NCBI RefSeq assembly: GCF_014534685.1
Contig: NZ_JACVVX010000005.1
Coordinates: 1 to 64,000 of the forward strand
Direction of reading: 5' to 3'
Length of the DNA stretch: 64,000 bases
DNA from: Oryzicola mucosus
GTDB taxonomy: Bacteria > Pseudomonadota > Alphaproteobacteria > Rhizobiales > Rhizobiaceae
Part shown: positions 42,158 through 51,148 of the stretch, in pieces
Layout of the letters: the number at the start of each line of letters is the position of its first letter
How positions within the stretch are numbered: position 1 is the stretch's first letter
Made by a program: the position numbers and the translations under genes
Notes under the pieces: generated by a model
What the model was told of the DNA's origin: nothing
Seen by the model: only the letters and a program-made list of their open reading frames with translations
Database searches by the model: none

Positions 42158-43552
42158 ATGACCCAATACGACTATGACCTCTTCGTCATTGGGGGCGGCT
42201 CTGGCGGTGTAAGGGCATCGCGCGTGGCGGCGGCTTTGGGAAAGCGGGTCGCGGTCGCCGAAGAATTCCGCTTTGGCGGCACCTGCGTTATCAGGGGCTG
42301 CGTGCCCAAGAAGCTCTATGTCTATGCTTCGCAGTTTCACGAACAGTTCAGGGACGCGGTAGGCTACGGCTGGTCGGTGCCCGAGACCTCGTTCGACTGG
42401 AAAAAGCTGGTCGAGGCCAAGGAACGCGAAATCACTCGCCTTGAGGGCATCTATAAGCGCAATGTCGAGGCATCGAGCGCGATCGCATTCGACACCAGAG
42501 CCACGCTCGTCGATGCGCATACGATCCGGTTGGAAGTCGATGGACGGTTGGTGACCGCCGATCAGATTTTGATCGCCACCGGCGGCCGGCCCAGCGACCG
42601 GCCTGCGCTTCCGGGCTATGAGCACTGCATCACCTCGAACGAAGCCTTCGATCTGCCTGAACTGCCCAAGGCCATCGTTGTCGAGGGCGGGGGCTACATC
42701 GCCGTCGAGTTTGCCAACATCTTTCACGGTCTCGGCGTAACCACCACGCTGGTCTATCGAGGTCATGAAATCCTCAATCGTTTCGACATGGACCTGCGCA
42801 AGGCCCTGCATGAGGAGATGGAGAAGAAAGGCATCCGCATCGTCTGCCATGCGGTGAGCAAGCAGGTGGTCAAGCGCGGCGATGGGCGTCTGGAGGTCCA
42901 CCTCAACACCGACGAGGTTCTCATTGCCGATCAGGTCATGCAGGCTGTCGGCCGCCGACCCAACACCGAGGACCTTGGCCTTGAAGACGCCGGCGTAAAA
43001 CTCGACGAGGCGACCGGTGCAATCTTGGTCGACGATTATTCCCAGACCAATGTCGAGAATATCTGGGCCATCGGCGACGTCACCAACCGCGTCCAGCTGA
43101 CCCCGGTGGCGATCCACGAGGCGATGTGCCTGATTGAGACCATCTTCAAGAACAACCCAACCAAGCCGGACTACGATACCATCCCGACGGCCGTCTTTTC
43201 CCAGCCCGAGATCGGCACAGTCGGCCTGTCCGAGGACGATGCGGCGCACAAATATCCCAATCTCGAAATCTACCGCACCAGCTTTCGGCCGATGCGAAAC
43301 ATCCTGGCCGGGCGTGATGAGCGCATGCTGATGAAGCTGGTCGTCGATGCCGATACCCGCAAGGTCATCGGTGCGCATGTGCTCGGACCCGACGCGGGCG
43401 AGATGGCGCAGCTTCTCGGCATTTCGGTCAAGGCCGGGCTGACGAAGGACGATTTCGACGCGACCATGGCGGTTCACCCGAGCGCTGCGGAGGAACTGGT
43501 AACGCTCTACAAGCCAACCTATCTGGTGAAGGACGGAAACCGCATCGGCTGA
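42158..43552 (+). CDS. gor: Glutathione-disulfide reductase
   Basis: 464 residues. FAD motif V-I-G-G-G-S-G-G-V near the start, the redox disulfide Cys43/Cys48 (GGTCVIRGCVPKK), the NADPH motif and the C-terminal VHPSAAEELVT with the catalytic His-Glu pair are present. It keeps cytosolic glutathione reduced using NADPH. It follows a terminator, so it has its own promoter in the 60 bp before it, with AGGAG as the ribosome site. Confidence 0.94.
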   Translation: MTQYDYDLFVIGGGSGGVRASRVAAALGKRVAVAEEFRFGGTCVIRGCVPKKLYVYASQFHEQFRDAVGYGWSVPETSFDWKKLVEAKEREITRLEGIYKRNVEASSAIAFDTRATLVDAHTIRLEVDGRLVTADQILIATGGRPSDRPALPGYEHCITSNEAFDLPELPKAIVVEGGGYIAVEFANIFHGLGVTTTLVYRGHEILNRFDMDLRKALHEEMEKKGIRIVCHAVSKQVVKRGDGRLEVHLNTDEVLIADQVMQAVGRRPNTEDLGLEDAGVKLDEATGAILVDDYSQTNVENIWAIGDVTNRVQLTPVAIHEAMCLIETIFKNNPTKPDYDTIPTAVFSQPEIGTVGLSEDDAAHKYPNLEIYRTSFRPMRNILAGRDERMLMKLVVDADTRKVIGAHVLGPDAGEMAQLLGISVKAGLTKDDFDATMAVHPSAAEELVTLYKPTYLVKDGNRIG

Positions 43553-43695
43553 CTGTGCTTTCCCCGTCTGGCGTCGGCTGCGTTCCGGGGGTGGTATAGA
43601 TCAGTAGCTTCGTGTATGGGAGCCGCGTTCCCCGCACGATTGCGGGCAATCAGTTGCGGACAAAAGGATCCGTACTTTCAAGTTAGGTTACGAAC

Positions 43696-45072
43696 ATGAC
43701 GAAATGGTCACCGAATTCCTGGAGAGGCATGCCCATCCAGCAGGTGCCGGCCTTTCCGGACGCGGCAGCGCTTGCCGAAACCGAGGCTCGTCTCGCGACC
43801 TTTCCGCCGCTTGTTTTTGCAGGTGAGGCGCGCAAGCTGAAGAAACAGCTTGCTGCCGTGGCCAATGGCGAAGCCTTCCTGCTCCAGGGCGGGGATTGCG
43901 CGGAGAGCTTTGCGGAACATGGCGCGGACAACATCCGCGACTTCTTCCGCGTGTTCCTGCAGATGTCGGTCGTGCTCACCTTCGCCGGGTCGCAGCCCGT
44001 GGTGAAGGTCGGCCGCATCGCCGGTCAGTTCGCCAAGCCGCGCTCGTCCGACAATGAGACCAAGGGCGACGTGACCCTGCCGTCCTATCGCGGCGACATC
44101 ATCAACGGCATCGACTTCGACGAGAAGTCGCGTGTGCCTGATCCCGCGCGTCAGGAAATGGCCTACCGGCAATCGGCAGCCACGCTCAACCTCCTGCGCG
44201 CCTTCGCCCAGGGTGGCTATGCCAGCCTTGAGAACGTGCACAAGTGGATGCTCGGCTTCGTTTCCAACAGCCCGCAGGGCGAACGCTACGAGGTGCTGGC
44301 CAACCGCATCACCGAGACGATGGACTTCATGCGGGCCGTAGGCATCACCTCGGAGCACAATTACGCGCTGCGCGAGACCGATTTCTACACCAGCCACGAA
44401 GCTCTCCTGCTCGGTTACGAAGAGGCGTTGACCCGCGTCGATTCGACTTCGGGCGATTGGTACGCAACCTCGGGCCACATGATCTGGATCGGCGACCGCA
44501 CCCGCCAGCCCGACCATGCGCATATCGAATACTGCCGCGGCATCAAGAACCCGCTCGGCCTGAAATGCGGCCCGTCGCTGTCGCCGGATGGTCTGTTGCA
44601 ACTGATCGATCTGCTCAACCCCGAAAACGAGCCGGGCCGTCTGACCCTGATCGCACGCTTCGGCTCCGACAAGGTCGCCGACCATCTGCCCAAGCTGATC
44701 CGCGCGGTGCAGAAGGAAGGCCGCAAGGTGGTCTGGTCCTGCGATCCGATGCACGGCAACACCATCACGGCCGCAGGCTACAAGACACGTCCGTTCGACC
44801 GGATCATGAGCGAAGTGAAGAGCTTCTTCGAAATCCATCGCGCGGAAGGGTCTCACCCCGGCGGCGTCCATGTCGAGATGACCGGCAAGAACGTCACCGA
44901 ATGCACCGGCGGCGCCCGCGCCATCCGCGACGAGGAACTGCAGGACCGCTACCACACCCACTGCGATCCCCGCCTCAATGCGGATCAGGCGATCGATCTG
45001 GCGTTCCTGGTGTCCGACCTGCTCAAGAAGAGCGTGCCGGCCCAGGACAAGAAGACTGCCGACGCAGCCTGA
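43696..45072 (+). CDS. Class II (plant-type) DAHP synthase
   Basis: 458 residues. [12 protein letters not shown], the metal Cys in that motif, [45 protein letters not shown] and [17 protein letters not shown] match class II 3-deoxy-7-phosphoheptulonate synthases, the first step of aromatic amino acid synthesis. The gene stands alone after a 143-bp leader containing a small hairpin (CCCGCA/TGCGGG, 43631-43646). Feedback control cannot be judged. Confidence 0.94.
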   Translation: MTKWSPNSWRGMPIQQVPAFPDAAALAETEARLATFPPLVFAGEARKLKKQLAAVANGEAFLLQGGDCAESFAEHGADNIRDFFRVFLQMSVVLTFAGSQPVVKVGRIAGQFAKPRSSDNETKGDVTLPSYRGDIINGIDFDEKSRVPDPARQEMAYRQSAATLNLLRAFAQGGYASLENVHKWMLGFVSNSPQGERYEVLANRITETMDFMRAVGITSEHNYALRETDFYTSHEALLLGYEEALTRVDSTSGDWYATSGHMIWIGDRTRQPDHAHIEYCRGIKNPLGLKCGPSLSPDGLLQLIDLLNPENEPGRLTLIARFGSDKVADHLPKLIRAVQKEGRKVVWSCDPMHGNTITAAGYKTRPFDRIMSEVKSFFEIHRAEGSHPGGVHVEMTGKNVTECTGGARAIRDEELQDRYHTHCDPRLNADQAIDLAFLVSDLLKKSVPAQDKKTADAA

Positions 45073-45095
45073 AGCTTTGCGAATTGGCGATCGAA

Positions 45096-45125
45096 GAAAG
45101 GCGTCGGAGCGATCCGGCGCCTTTC
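45096..45125. terminator. Bidirectional terminator between DAHP synthase and MFS gene
   Basis: GAAAGGCG (45096-45103) pairs with CGCCTTTC (45118-45125), with an inner GGA/TCC stem around GCGA. It is AT-flanked on both sides and lies between convergent genes. Confidence 0.75.
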
Positions 45126-45139
45126 TTGTCAATCCTTGG

Positions 45140-46348
45140 TCAGACTGCCGCGCGCGCTTCGACGCGGCGCGTGACGTAGAACAGCACGCCCGAGATCAGA
45201 ACGCAGTAGAGGCCCATGGCGACGATCTGCGCCGGGTAGGGCACTCCGGCATCGATCAGGACGCCGGTCAGGCCAGGGCCTGCCGCCGAGGCAAAAACCG
45301 TTGCCGAGACGATCAGCGCACGGATCGAGCCTAGATGCTTCAGGCCATAGATTTCCGGCCAGACCGCGCCGAACAGCGTCGTGGTCAGGCCGTTGGAGAT
45401 GCCGAGGAAGATCATGAAGGCGGCAACCGCCCACTGCGCCTCGACCAGTCCGAGGACGAAACACGCCGCTCCCAAAGGCAACAGTACGTAAGGAAACAGC
45501 GCGACGCCGGAGAAGCGGTCGATCAACTGGCCCGAAACGAGCGTAAAACCCGAATTCACAAGGGCGGTCAGCGCAAAGGACGCGGCAAACAGTTCCAACG
45601 ACCAGCCACGCAACTCCACCAGATAGACCTGATGGAAGAACACGGTGGTGACGATGAAGCCCGGTGCCATCACGCCCATCATGGCGAGGTAGAAAACCGG
45701 GTCGCGCACGACTTCCCTGCGCGTCCAGTCTCGCGCATCGACGATCCGGCGCGGCGGCTCGGATGCACTGGGCTGGCGGTCGATCCTCACCAGCATGGCG
45801 ATGACGGGCAGGGCGGCGAAGACCAGTATGCCGGCGGCAAGCAGCCAGCCGTTTCGCCAGCCGATTGCGGCTACGATGGAGACGAAGCAGAACGGCAACA
45901 CGGCATCGCCCGCATTGTGACCGAGGATGATGAAGGACAGCGCGCGGCCGCGCTGGGCCGAAAACCACCGGGCGGCAGCCGTATAGGCGACATGAACCAT
46001 CATGCCTTGGCCGAACAGGCGCAGGAGGTAGATAGCGATCAGCAGCGTTACGAGATGCTGCGACAGCGCCATGGCCAAAGCCGCCACACCGAGCATCGGC
46101 ACCACCAGCAGGACAACATTGCGCACAGTCCTGCGGTCGACGATCTGGCCGAAGGTGGGGAGCGTGAAGGCGCTCGCCAGCGTGGCCACCATATACACCG
46201 TGCCGAAACCCCCATGGCTCAGGCCATATTCCTCGCGGATATGGCCGGCAGAGAGCGAAATGAAGGAGGTTTGGCCAAAGGTCGAACCGAGCGTCAGCAG
46301 AAAGCCGCCCGCGATCCATCGACCGTTCTCGCGGACAAATCCCAGCAT
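45140..46348 (-). CDS. MFS transporter
   Basis: 402 residues with 12 predicted membrane helices. The conserved loop between helices 2 and 3 (PTFGQIVDRRTVRN) and ARWFSAQRGRALSFIILGHNAG in helix 4-5 are major facilitator features. It resembles the oxalate/monocarboxylate-type group, but the substrate is not identifiable. The GNAT gene upstream ends 3 bp before its start, so the two are co-transcribed. Confidence 0.9.
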   Translation of the reverse strand: MLGFVRENGRWIAGGFLLTLGSTFGQTSFISLSAGHIREEYGLSHGGFGTVYMVATLASAFTLPTFGQIVDRRTVRNVVLLVVPMLGVAALAMALSQHLVTLLIAIYLLRLFGQGMMVHVAYTAAARWFSAQRGRALSFIILGHNAGDAVLPFCFVSIVAAIGWRNGWLLAAGILVFAALPVIAMLVRIDRQPSASEPPRRIVDARDWTRREVVRDPVFYLAMMGVMAPGFIVTTVFFHQVYLVELRGWSLELFAASFALTALVNSGFTLVSGQLIDRFSGVALFPYVLLPLGAACFVLGLVEAQWAVAAFMIFLGISNGLTTTLFGAVWPEIYGLKHLGSIRALIVSATVFASAAGPGLTGVLIDAGVPYPAQIVAMGLYCVLISGVLFYVTRRVEARAAV

Positions 46349-46351
46349 CTG

Positions 46352-46792
46352 CTATCCCTGGCTCTGCGCGCTTGGCAGCTGCCTCATGCGCTTCATATGC
46401 ATACCGTCGGCCACGCGCTTGAAGCCGAATTTCTCGTATAAACTATGCGCATCGGCGGTGTTGAGGCTGACCGACGGGACTTTCGCGATTGTCGGGTGGT
46501 TCAGCAAAGCCTCGACCAGTGCCACGCCGAAACCATGCCCGCGGTGCTCCGGCCAGACCAGAATGTCGGAGATATGCGCGAACAGCGCATGATCGGTGAT
46601 CGCCCGGCCGAAAGCCACCTGCTTGCCATTGAGGTAACCCGCTACGCAAAGCGAGTTCTCGAAAGCCACGCGGTCCAGTTCCAGCGTTCGACCTGCTCCC
46701 CAGTAAGTTTCGCGCATCAGCCGGCTGGTTTCGGCGATGTCGATGCGCGCCGGATCGAAGCTGATTTCCAACCGTTCTTCTTTCAAAGACAA
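46352..46792 (-). CDS. GNAT-family N-acetyltransferase
   Basis: 146 residues. The acetyl-CoA loop EHRGHGFGVALVEALL and the distal SLYEKFGFKRV are typical GNAT motifs; the N-terminus (RETYWGAGRT) resembles a YjdJ/ARD1-like subgroup. The substrate is unknown. It lies between nadE (4 bp gap) and the MFS gene in a minus-strand run. Confidence 0.88.
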   Translation of the reverse strand: MSLKEERLEISFDPARIDIAETSRLMRETYWGAGRTLELDRVAFENSLCVAGYLNGKQVAFGRAITDHALFAHISDILVWPEHRGHGFGVALVEALLNHPTIAKVPSVSLNTADAHSLYEKFGFKRVADGMHMKRMRQLPSAQSQG

Positions 46793-46796
46793 GGGC

Positions 46797-48509
46797 TTAT
46801 CCCCTGTCTCTGAACCTGTTTGTGATCGGATAGCGACGATCGCGGCCGAAATTCTTGCGCGTGATCTTCACCCCCGGTGCTGCCTGGCGGCGCTTGTATT
46901 CGGCGATGTAGAGGAGATGTTCGATGCGATGCACAGTCGCCTCGTCATGGCCACGCGCTACGATCTCTTCCGTCCCCATCTCGCCCTCCACCAGGCATTC
47001 GAGGATATCGTCCAGCACCGGATAGGGCGGCAGAGAATCTTGGTCGGTCTGGTTCTCGCGCAACTCTGCCGAAGGCGCCTTGTCGATGATGTTGGTGGGG
47101 ATGACGATTCCCGATGGGCCGAGCGCACCCGCAGGCACATTGGCGTTGCGCCAGCGCGACAGCGCGTAGACCTGCATCTTGTAGAGGTCCTTGATCGGAT
47201 TGAATCCGCCATTCATGTCGCCATACAGCGTGGCGTAGCCCACCGACATCTCCGACTTGTTGCCGGTGGTCACCACCATCGACCCGAACTTGTTGGAAAT
47301 CGCCATGAGGATGGTGCCGCGCGCGCGGCTCTGCAGATTTTCCTCGGTAATGCCCTGCTCGGTGCCTTCGAAAAGCGGCTCCAGCGCCTTCATGAAGCCG
47401 TCCACCGGCTCGAAGATCGGCACGATGTCGTAGCGGCAGCCCAGCGCCTTGGCGCAATCCTCGGCATCCTTGAACGAATCCTTGGAGGTGTAGCGGTATG
47501 GCATCATCACGGCCCGCAACCGCTCTTCGCCCAGGGCATCGACGGCAAGGGCCGCGCAGATCGCCGAATCGATGCCGCCCGACAGGCCGAGCACGACGTT
47601 CTTGAAACCGTTCTTGTTGACGTAGTCCCGCAGCCCGAGAAGACAGGCGCGATAGTCGGCCTCTTCCTTTTCAGGAATGCGCGACATTGGCCCGTCCGTG
47701 CAGTCCCAGCCATCAAAGTCTTCTGCTTGCGCGCCTTCGGCGGCGCGGCGGCGCTTCCAGGTGGTCAGCGCCACCGTCTCCTCGAACTGGCTCATTTGGA
47801 AAGCCAGCGACTTGTCGGCGGAAATCGCGAATGACGCGCCGTCGAAGACCAGTTCGTCCTGCCCGCCCAGCATGTTTGCGTAAAGCATCGGCAGTCCGGT
47901 CTCGATCACCTGCCTGATCGCGACCTGATGCCTTATGTCGACCTTGCCGCGATAATAGGGCGAGCCGTTGGGCACCAGCAGGATTTCCGCGCCGCTCTCG
48001 CTCAGCGTTTCGCAGACGCCGAGCTCGCCCCAGATGTCCTCGCAGATCGGGATGCCCAGCCGCACGCCACGATAGTTGACAGGTCCCGGCATGTCCGGGC
48101 CGGGCTGGAACACGCGCTTCTCGTCGAATTCGCCATAGTTTGGCAGATCGATCTTGTAGCGTTCGGCGATGACCTTGCCGCCATCGGCCACGATGACGGC
48201 GTTGTGGATCCCGCTCTTGCGCTTGAGCGGCACGCCAATAATGATCCCGGGACCGCCATCCGCCGTGTCGCTAGCGATGCTGTCGGCCGCATCCTCGCAG
48301 GCTTTCAGGAATGCCGGCTTGAGCACGAGGTCTTCGGGTGGATAGCCGGCCAGAAACAGTTCGGTGAACAAAACGAGATCCGCGCCCTGGCGCGCGGCAT
48401 CCGCGCGCGCTTCCCGCGCCTTGGCAAGATTGCCGGCGATGTCGCCCACGGTCGGGTTGAGCTGGGCGACCGCGATGCGGAGGATATCAGGATCGGACTT
48501 TTTCATCAT
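46797..48509 (-). CDS. nadE: Glutamine-dependent NAD+ synthetase
   Basis: 570 residues. An N-terminal nitrilase-like glutaminase domain (Glu in FTELFLAGYPPEDL, Lys in KIDLPNYGEFDE, Cys in IPICEDIWGE) feeds ammonia to the C-terminal synthetase with the PP-loop LGLSGGIDSA. It completes NAD+ from nicotinate adenine dinucleotide. Two adjacent ATG codons make the start ambiguous by one residue. It heads the nadE-GNAT-MFS run. Confidence 0.95.
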   Translation of the reverse strand: MMKKSDPDILRIAVAQLNPTVGDIAGNLAKAREARADAARQGADLVLFTELFLAGYPPEDLVLKPAFLKACEDAADSIASDTADGGPGIIIGVPLKRKSGIHNAVIVADGGKVIAERYKIDLPNYGEFDEKRVFQPGPDMPGPVNYRGVRLGIPICEDIWGELGVCETLSESGAEILLVPNGSPYYRGKVDIRHQVAIRQVIETGLPMLYANMLGGQDELVFDGASFAISADKSLAFQMSQFEETVALTTWKRRRAAEGAQAEDFDGWDCTDGPMSRIPEKEEADYRACLLGLRDYVNKNGFKNVVLGLSGGIDSAICAALAVDALGEERLRAVMMPYRYTSKDSFKDAEDCAKALGCRYDIVPIFEPVDGFMKALEPLFEGTEQGITEENLQSRARGTILMAISNKFGSMVVTTGNKSEMSVGYATLYGDMNGGFNPIKDLYKMQVYALSRWRNANVPAGALGPSGIVIPTNIIDKAPSAELRENQTDQDSLPPYPVLDDILECLVEGEMGTEEIVARGHDEATVHRIEHLLYIAEYKRRQAAPGVKITRKNFGRDRRYPITNRFRDRG

Positions 48510-48682
48510 TTCTGGGGTTTAGCGCGAGGCCGGCGATGGAGCAACACGGTTCGTTTGTGCCACTGCGTTCCAGCGAATGTTCAGGCCTTCAGGATGTGAT
48601 GGTTGGTACCATGCAGCCGTTTTGGTGGCTGTCTTGCAGGTCTCTCCGTATAAGGTAGCATCGCTGCGGGAGGGACGAGTTC

Positions 48683-49240
48683 ATGGCCAAGACAGTAGAG
48701 GATCTTGCGGAACGCTGGTTGACCCGGCGCCCGGATAGTCTCAGCGAACTGGACCAGAAGGTGTTGCAGAGTGCAATCGATCGCCACGCGGTCACGCAGA
48801 ACGTCAACGACCACCTCGATAAATCCGAGAGCAAGGGTCAACGGCTTGCCGATGTCATTGCGCGTGTTGGCGGCTCCTGGAGCTTCATCATCACGTTTCT
48901 GGTATTCCTGCTGATCTGGACGGTCGGAAACGTCTACCTTCTTGCCGGCGATGCCTTCGATCCCTATCCCTTCATTTTCCTCAACCTGATCCTCTCCATG
49001 CTCGCGGCGCTTCAGGCGCCGGTGATCATGATGTCGCAGAACCGCCAGGCCGAACGGGATCGTGTCGACGCTTCTCACGACTATGCGGTCAACCTGAAAT
49101 CCGAGATTGAAATCATGGCCTTGCACGAAAAATTTGATGAGTTGCGGCGCCAGGAAATTATCGCAATGCGGGAGGAGTTCGCCAGAATAGCCGCGCAGCT
49201 CGACCGCATCGAAAAGCAGGGCGGGAAGACCAGCGCATGA
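48683..49240 (+). CDS. DUF1003 membrane protein
   Basis: 185 residues with two membrane helices (about 68-86 and 98-118) and the DUF1003 signature GGSWSFIITFLVFLLIWTVGN, NLILSMLAALQAPVIMMSQNRQAERDR. A C-terminal coiled coil (LHEKFDELRRQEIIAMREEFARIAAQ) follows. Function unknown. GGGAGGG precedes the ATG. It overlaps the DedA-like gene by four bases. Confidence 0.9.
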   Translation: MAKTVEDLAERWLTRRPDSLSELDQKVLQSAIDRHAVTQNVNDHLDKSESKGQRLADVIARVGGSWSFIITFLVFLLIWTVGNVYLLAGDAFDPYPFIFLNLILSMLAALQAPVIMMSQNRQAERDRVDASHDYAVNLKSEIEIMALHEKFDELRRQEIIAMREEFARIAAQLDRIEKQGGKTSA

Positions 49241-49818
49241 CCGACACGCTGCATTTCCTCATCGAGCGCTATGGTTTGATCGTCGTCTTCATCGGCTGCA
49301 TCGCCGAAGGCGAAAGCGTCGCCATCATCGGCGGCTTTTTCGCTCACCAGCATGTGTTGCATACGGCGGCGGTCTATATCGCCGCTTTCATGGGTGCCTT
49401 TATCGGCGATACCGGATTCTTCGTGCTTGGCCGACGCTTTTCCGATCACCCGCGCGTGCTTGCGATGCGCGAACGCCCCGGCTTCAGCCATGCCTACGAG
49501 ATGGTCAGGAAGCACCCGGACTTGTTCGTGCTGTCCAACCGTTTCATCTACGGCATGCGGCTGGTGGGCGGTGTCGCTGCCGGGCTCTCCGGCATCGCTG
49601 TCTGGCGTTTTTTGGTGTTCAACGCGGCGTCATCGGCTGCATGGGCGGCACTGTTTGTGACGCTCGGCTATTTCTTCGGCCTTGGCGCGGAACAGATCCT
49701 CGGCAAGGCGCTGCTGCGGCATGAAAAGCTGTTCATCGGTCTCGGTATCGGACTTGTCGTGGCTGTTATCGCGGCCATTGCGGCGCACAAGCTGGCGAAG
49801 CGCCAGAAGATTGCCTAG
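49237..49818 (+). CDS. DedA-family membrane protein
   Basis: 193 residues. The DedA/SNARE-associated motif is seen as FIGCIAEGESVAIIGGFFAH, then GAFIGDTGFFVLGRRF and FVLSNRFIYGMRLVGGVAAGLSGIAVWRFLVFN. Members act as lipid scramblases or transporters (for example undecaprenyl phosphate recycling). It is coupled to DUF1003, and its stop overlaps the convergent hemerythrin gene by four bases. Confidence 0.9.
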   Translation: MTDTLHFLIERYGLIVVFIGCIAEGESVAIIGGFFAHQHVLHTAAVYIAAFMGAFIGDTGFFVLGRRFSDHPRVLAMRERPGFSHAYEMVRKHPDLFVLSNRFIYGMRLVGGVAAGLSGIAVWRFLVFNAASSAAWAALFVTLGYFFGLGAEQILGKALLRHEKLFIGLGIGLVVAVIAAIAAHKLAKRQKIA

Positions 49819-50414
49819 GCGGAGGTGAGCGCGTCGTCGCCGCGATCGAGCATCAGCGGGATGATCAGGTCTTCCTCATCAGTGAGATGCCGGGTCAGCA
49901 TCGCCACCAGCCGCTCGTTCTCCAGGGCATAGGCATCGGCGGCGAAACGCTGTCGGTCTTCGCTCTCCTGCAGGGCGCGGATGAAGCCATTGGCGGTTTC
50001 GGCATTGCGTTCCAGCGCCTCGTGAATGCTGTGATGGTCGGCATCCAGAATCTCGAACCCGCGCTTAAGCCGGCTTTCGGCTCGGGCGAAGGCCGGGAAA
50101 TAATGATGATCCTCGACATTGTGATGCCCATCCAAATCTCCCAGGAAGCGGTTGAGACGGGGTGCGAACCAGCGGGCGAAATCCGGAGCGCTCAGCCGTT
50201 CTTCCCGGTAGTCGGCTATGCCGCCGGTCAAGAGCGTGCCGAACTCGCGGAACATGTCGTGCCGCTGCAGCCAGAACGAAGCCATGCCGCCGATATTGTC
50301 GTGCTGCACCCACTCGCTGCGCGGATAGCGCGCCAAAAGCCATTTCAGATCGTCTGGTAGCCCAAGACGGCGCTCAAGCTCGGTTTTGACAGGGGCCATG
50401 CTTCTTCCGTTCAT
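49815..50414 (-). CDS. Hemerythrin-domain protein
   Basis: 199 residues. His/Glu ligands of a di-iron hemerythrin bundle are visible in DLDGHHNVEDHHYFPAF, LDADHHSIHEAL and LTRHLTDEEDLIIPLML. Such proteins bind oxygen or nitric oxide or sense iron/redox. The ATG at 50414 overlaps the dgkA stop; an internal ATG at 50399 has a better ribosome site (GGAAGA) and may be the true start. Confidence 0.88.
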   Translation of the reverse strand: MNGRSMAPVKTELERRLGLPDDLKWLLARYPRSEWVQHDNIGGMASFWLQRHDMFREFGTLLTGGIADYREERLSAPDFARWFAPRLNRFLGDLDGHHNVEDHHYFPAFARAESRLKRGFEILDADHHSIHEALERNAETANGFIRALQESEDRQRFAADAYALENERLVAMLTRHLTDEEDLIIPLMLDRGDDALTSA

Positions 50415-50776
50415 ATCGGGCCGCCGACGATACGCTCGATGACAGCGATAGCCCAGACCGCGCCGGCAATCAGGATCGTGATCAGCACGGCCAGGGAACC
50501 GCAGTCCTTGGACAACTGGATCTCCGGATGGAACTCGCTGGAGACCGCGTCGCAGGCCGCTTCGATAGCCGTGTTCAGCACCTCTACCAACATCAGGAGC
50601 AGGATCACGCCGATGAGCAGGGCATAGCTGCGCCAGGAGGTGGCGACGAACCAGCCGACCGGAATCGCCGCCAGCAGCAGAACCACCTCCTGCTGGAACG
50701 CCGCTTCGCTGCCCAGCAACCTGCGAAACGCACGCGCCGAATTCCTGAACGCACCGATAAGCCTCAGCATTCGCAA
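50411..50776 (-). CDS. dgkA: Diacylglycerol kinase DgkA
   Basis: 121 residues with three membrane helices and the catalytic motif LMLVEVLNTAIEAACDAVS, in which Glu binds metal and phosphates are transferred. It recycles diacylglycerol to phosphatidic acid in the inner membrane. A second Met at position 3 may be the start. It is coupled to the hemerythrin gene. Confidence 0.93.
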   Translation of the reverse strand: MRMLRLIGAFRNSARAFRRLLGSEAAFQQEVVLLLAAIPVGWFVATSWRSYALLIGVILLLMLVEVLNTAIEAACDAVSSEFHPEIQLSKDCGSLAVLITILIAGAVWAIAVIERIVGGPI

Positions 50777-50914
50777 TCCTCGTCTCTCTGGGTGGCGAGC
50801 TTTAGCGCAAGATCGCCATACAGGAACAGACAGGAAGAGCTTTATTCATTCATGGCCATCCCGAAAATTTTCTACATGCCGGCCCACGCTTGTTCAGTTT
50901 CTTGCCGGTCGGGG

Positions 50915-50942
50915 TTGGCTTCGACCGTCCTATAGGCTATAG
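50915..50942 (+). promoter_or_regulatory. Probable promoter of the leader-peptide/ABC-exporter transcript
   Basis: -35 TTGGCT (50915-50920), 16 bases, -10 CTATAG (50937-50942). The expected start near 50950 leaves a short leader before the peptide's ribosome site at 50965-50973. Confidence 0.4.
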
Positions 50943-50978
50943 CGATTTTCCATCGTGTCTCCAGAAAGGGAGGTTTGC

Positions 50979-51038
50979 ATGCCAGTACCCGCATCGTCTC
51001 CCATGGTTCAGACCGCGAAGTTTTATCGCGCCCTTTGA
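50979..51038 (+). CDS. Putative 19-residue leader peptide upstream of ABC exporter
   Basis: AAAGGGAGG (50965-50973) stands five bases before the ATG, the strongest ribosome site in the neighbourhood. The frame encodes 19 residues, starting MPVPASSP and ending KFYRAL, then TGA. It is followed within six bases by an 8-bp hairpin, a second stem and a gene with no ribosome site of its own. The arrangement is that of a translational attenuator. Whether the peptide is made or stalls ribosomes is unknown. Confidence 0.45.
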   Translation: MPVPASSPMVQTAKFYRAL

Positions 51039-51043
51039 ACCCC

Positions 51044-51097
51044 GCGCCTGACCGTCAGGCGCTCTGAACCGCGACACGATTTTTCCAACTTTGTCGC
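51044..51097 (+). promoter_or_regulatory. Two leader hairpins before the ABC exporter
   Basis: GCGCCTGA/TCAGGCGC (51044-51051, 51055-51062) with a three-base loop, then GCGACA/TGTCGC (51071-51076, 51092-51097). They lie between the leader peptide and the exporter start. Neither has a terminator T-run. Confidence 0.5.
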
Positions 51098-51148
51098 TTT
51101 CCGATCCTTCCCAAGGGATGACGCTGTTTTTTCGCGTCTTTGTTCGTC

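Noticed and set aside
43616-43699. 27-residue frame overlapping the DAHP synthase start by ATGA
   Set aside because: No ribosome site and no run of aromatic codons, so an attenuator leader is not supported.
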